In this document: positions 61,697 through 64,000 of the stretch, piece after piece
Numbering within the stretch: the first letter of the stretch is position 1
Layout: the number at the start of each line of letters is the position of its first letter
Source: CBDCKN01 sp965219035
GTDB lineage: Bacteria > Gemmatimonadota > Gemmatimonadetes > Longimicrobiales > Gaopeijiaceae
Assembly: GCA_965219035.1 (NCBI GenBank)
Contig: CBDCMR010000004.1
Span: forward strand, 1,178,001 to 1,242,000
Direction of reading: 5' to 3'
Length of the DNA stretch: 64,000 bases
Notes under the pieces: generated by a model
The model's database searches: none
Told to the model about the DNA's origin: nothing
What the model saw: only the letters and a program-made list of their open reading frames with translations
Program-made: the position numbers and the translations under genes

Positions 61697-62602
61697 ATGA
61701 GTACAAAACGGATCCTCTTCACAGGCCCGACCGGACTCGTAGGCACAGCCGTACTCTCGCGTCTGCTTGCCGACGGCCATCATGTTCTCGCGGTGAGCCG
61801 CAATCCACCGCCCACGGAGTCGGCCCGACTCACATGGAGAACGGCGGACCTTGCCGATGGTGCCGATCACATCCTCTCGCAGACTCCAGAGCTGGACGCG
61901 GTCGTGCACTTTGCGGCCGGCATCCACGTTCCCGATGACGAGGAACCGGAGACTTGGTATACCCGACTCAATGCGGACTTCAGTCGTGAGCTCTTTGCCG
62001 GTTGCGCGCGCGATACCATCAGGACGGCCGTTTATGCCAGCTCGCTCAATTTTCTGCGCCATCCCCTCGAAAGTGTCATTAACGAAGAGCACGCCATTGC
62101 GCCGACCACGCCCTACGGTGCAAGCAAATACGGAGGTGAGCAGGCCCTCTTTGAGCTAGAAAAGAGCGGCGGCTATCGTGCCGTATCGCTACGGCTACCA
62201 AGTCCTATTGCCTTTGACCCGAGCCTGCTGCACCGCAACGTGGTCAAAATATGGATCGAGGCCGCAAGACTGGGCGAGCCCATCCGCGTCTACGGAAAGG
62301 GTTCACGAACCCAGAACTTCGTCGCCACAGTCGATATTGCAGAAGCGGTGGCACTTTCACTCAGCGCGAGCGACGCGCGCGGCGTGTTCAATATTGCCTC
62401 CGAAACCCCGCTCGGCATGCAAGAACTTGCCGAGCTCATCGCCTCTCGCAGTGGCGCGACGATTACGAACTGCGGTAGCGACCCCAAAGAGTCCGAGCGC
62501 TGGAACCTCGACGGGAGAAAAGCGGCAACGCAGCTGGGATTCGTGCCGCGCTTCAGTTCCCGCAGCGCGATCGAAACTCTCTTGGACAACGTGGCCTGGT
62601 AG
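61697..62602 (+). CDS. NAD-dependent epimerase/dehydratase (extended SDR)
   Basis: 301 residues. Nucleotide motif FTGPTGLVGTAVLSRL (GxxGxxG), DAVVHFAAGIHVP, and the catalytic YGASKYGGEQALF (YxxxK) with a Ser in ASSLNFLR upstream. C-terminal FVATVDIAEAVALSL and WNLDGRKAATQLGF are typical. It may epimerise or dehydrate a nucleotide-linked sugar. The ATG at 61697 is chosen; a TTG at 61685 is the alternative. Intact, in contrast to the gene before it. Confidence 0.88.
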   Translation: MSTKRILFTGPTGLVGTAVLSRLLADGHHVLAVSRNPPPTESARLTWRTADLADGADHILSQTPELDAVVHFAAGIHVPDDEEPETWYTRLNADFSRELFAGCARDTIRTAVYASSLNFLRHPLESVINEEHAIAPTTPYGASKYGGEQALFELEKSGGYRAVSLRLPSPIAFDPSLLHRNVVKIWIEAARLGEPIRVYGKGSRTQNFVATVDIAEAVALSLSASDARGVFNIASETPLGMQELAELIASRSGATITNCGSDPKESERWNLDGRKAATQLGFVPRFSSRSAIETLLDNVAW

Positions 62603-62642
62603 CAGGTCGTATTGCGGTAGAGGATAGAGCAGGGAAGCGCAC

Positions 62643-63359
62643 ATGCAGCTCGCCCTATTGAGCGACATTCACAGCAATCGATTTGCCTTGGAGGCCGTGC
62701 TCGAGGAAATGACGTCCCTGGGTATCAATCGCGCCCTGATACTTGGCGACATATTCGGCTACTACGCGTGGCCGTGCGCCACTTACGAACTGCTCCAGTG
62801 CCTGAACATGACGGCCATCAAGGGCAATCACGACGCCCTTCTCGAGCTCGAAGCGCCCCCCACGCCGGCGCCACCATACTGGGACGCCATTGCGCACAAT
62901 AAAGAAGCGCTGACGCAAATGCACCCAGAGGCGCTGCGGTGGAGTATGGGCCTTGAGTTTACCACCACGGTCGATGTCGAGGGTGTGCTCACCGTCCTTT
63001 GCCATGGTTCGCCAAACGATCCTCAGCACGGTCGACTCTATCCCGACGACGATTCGGAACGAGATTGGTTCCCCCGTGATGGGCAAGCGCTGCTTTTGGG
63101 GCACACCCATTACCCCCTTCACGTCTACACCGAGGGCGGCGGCACCATATTGAACCCTGGCTCCCTGGGCCAACCGCGGGACGGCAGCCCTATGGCTGCC
63201 TGGGCTATTATGGACACAAACGGGCCAAGCTTCCGCTTTATGCGGACGGCCTATGACGTGGAGGGCGCCGTCGCTGAGCTGCGGACAATGAAGTGGGACG
63301 ACCGTTCAATCAGGGCGCTGCAAAAGACTCATGCCGGGCCCCTCGATTCGGACTCCTAG
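62643..63359 (+). CDS. Metallophosphoesterase (YfcE/Ap4A-hydrolase-like)
   Basis: 238 residues. Metal ligands in order: LLSDIHSNRFALEAVL (DxH), ILGDIFGYY (GD), IKGNHDALLE (GNHD), VLCHGSPND (H) and LLGHTHYPLHVYTEGGGTILNPGSLGQPRDG (GHTH). Calcineurin-like phosphodiesterase with unknown substrate. ATG at 62643. Preceded by the epimerase, 40 bp apart. Confidence 0.9.
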   Translation: MQLALLSDIHSNRFALEAVLEEMTSLGINRALILGDIFGYYAWPCATYELLQCLNMTAIKGNHDALLELEAPPTPAPPYWDAIAHNKEALTQMHPEALRWSMGLEFTTTVDVEGVLTVLCHGSPNDPQHGRLYPDDDSERDWFPRDGQALLLGHTHYPLHVYTEGGGTILNPGSLGQPRDGSPMAAWAIMDTNGPSFRFMRTAYDVEGAVAELRTMKWDDRSIRALQKTHAGPLDSDS

Positions 63360-63421
63360 GGTCGACTTGTCGATAAAACCCGAGCCGGTACACTGGTAGC
63401 GAACTGCACGAGGGGGTTCGT

Positions 63422-63583
63422 ATGCAAACACTGACAATGATGGTCACTGGTGGAGCTGGCTTCATTGGTTCAGAACTGGTGCGCCAACTTGCTGAGAGCG
63501 GTTCATGGCTCGCTTTATACACATCCTGGAAGAGCACGCGAGCGCCCAGTTTCTGGCCGCGCTGGCCCTCATCCTCGGCCTGA
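63422..63583 (+). pseudogene. NAD-dependent dehydratase (RmlB-like) N-terminal stub
   Basis: The first 29 codons (TLTMMVTGGAGFIGSELVRQ, then LAESGSW) are the Rossmann start of a dTDP-glucose 4,6-dehydratase-type gene, then the sequence switches to unrelated frame and stops at 63583. The next gene begins at 63505, so almost the whole gene has been deleted. Confidence 0.75.
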
Positions 63584-64000
63584 AGTGGCACACGCTTCTA
63601 CAGCCGCCCGTGTGGGACACCGCGATGGGGCTCTTTCCGGCAGCGCTTACTTTATCCGCAAATGGCTTCGACCTGCTTGAGCTGCTCGCAATGCCGGGAT
63701 ACGTAGAGGGGGGACCCAACGCGCACAGCACGTCACTCATCACGCTCATCACCGCACTCGTGTTGAGGGTCACCGGAGGGGGAGGTCCTACGAGCTTCGT
63801 CGTGCTCCATCTGCTCCACTTCTCGGCGGCCGCCTACGCACTCGTGGTGCTTTTCAGGTTCTCGAAGCCGGTCTTTGGCAGGGTCTCGACTCCGCTCTTC
63901 TGCCTTGCCGTCCTGCTGTTCCCGCTTTTTTCGACGCAGGTCGGATACCTATACCTGGAATTGCCGCTCTTTCTGTGCGCCGTCTTGGCGCTCCACGCGT
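63505..64000 (+). CDS. Polytopic membrane protein, glycosyltransferase-family-39-like, 3' end outside the window
   Basis: ATG at 63505, open to the last base. ARFIHILEEHASAQFLAALALILGL gives a short soluble start and a first helix. An extracytoplasmic PVWDTAMGLFPAALTLSANGFDLLELL with the Asp usual in the first loop of PMT/ArnT-type enzymes follows, then PNAHSTSLITLITALVLRVTG, FVVLHLLHFSAAAYALVVLF and FCLAVLLFPLFSTQVGYLYLEL. Likely transfers a sugar from a lipid carrier in the surface-polysaccharide locus. Only 165 residues are visible. Confidence 0.65.
   Translation, partial: MARFIHILEEHASAQFLAALALILGLKWHTLLQPPVWDTAMGLFPAALTLSANGFDLLELLAMPGYVEGGPNAHSTSLITLITALVLRVTGGGGPTSFVVLHLLHFSAAAYALVVLFRFSKPVFGRVSTPLFCLAVLLFPLFSTQVGYLYLELPLFLCAVLALHA

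Overview
The window is about 64 kb of GC-rich DNA from a Gram-negative bacterium. Signal-peptide and lipobox proteins, predicted outer-membrane beta-barrels, a Tat-type leader and many GTG/TTG starts support this. Gene content (GlnRS with a C-terminal YqeY/GatB-like domain, a Rho with a long disordered N-terminus, bifunctional glutamate formiminotransferase/cyclodeaminase, many outer-membrane orphans) would fit Gemmatimonadota or a neighbouring phylum. No rRNA or other decisive marker is present, so this placement is only a guess.

Layout. (1) 1-7040: an isoprenoid/DNA-repair operon, xseA'-xseB-ispA-dxs-nadK-recN, with several start/stop overlaps. (2) 7037-12220: an outer-membrane orphan, then a tRNA-Gly followed by a 2.7-kb island bounded by a 44-bp copy of the tRNA 3' end. 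The island carries unknown genes and no integrase. It is followed by tRNA-Cys and a truncated AlbA_2-type gene. (3) 12457-23419: a TolB-like lipoprotein, an APC permease fused to universal-stress domains, a phytol-kinase/DUF92 fusion, a DUF3311 protein with its sodium:solute symporter, glnS and a phosphodiesterase. (4) 23528-27559: a cation-homeostasis cluster with a TrkA-type K+ channel and a Na+/H+ antiporter whose cyclic-nucleotide domain is split off by a frameshift. (5) 27784-31404: an AhpD-like gene with in-frame TGA at the resolving Cys of CxxC and a SECIS-like hairpin just downstream (candidate selenoprotein), then a decayed histidine-utilisation cluster in which hutU and hutI are broken but the folate-dependent formiminotransferase/cyclodeaminase is intact. 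(6) 31350-47852: a Tyr/Gly/Trp/His-rich secreted protein, a Tat-type class V aminotransferase, rho, the tesA/ybbA/ybbP-like divergent group, a HEAT-type and HD-GYP pair sharing an N-terminal domain, a class I aminotransferase and a GGDEF/HD-GYP protein. (7) 48063-53998: remnants of BNR-propeller proteins, proline dehydrogenase, an MFS transporter and a beta-lactamase-family hydrolase. (8) 54277-64000: a surface-sugar locus (WbpD/WbpB/WbpE-like, methyltransferase, ATP-grasp, epimerase, phosphoesterase, glycosyltransferase-like membrane protein). Two nearly identical IS481-type elements interrupt the wbpB- and wbpE-like genes.

A striking feature is the number of broken genes: about fourteen carry frameshifts, nonsense codons, deletions or insertions. 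Some could be consensus errors. The hutU deletion, the BNR remnants, the rmlB stub and the IS insertions cannot be single-base errors, so the lineage appears to be losing genes. Against that background, the TGA in the AhpD-like gene stands out because it falls exactly on a catalytic position and is followed by a suitable hairpin.
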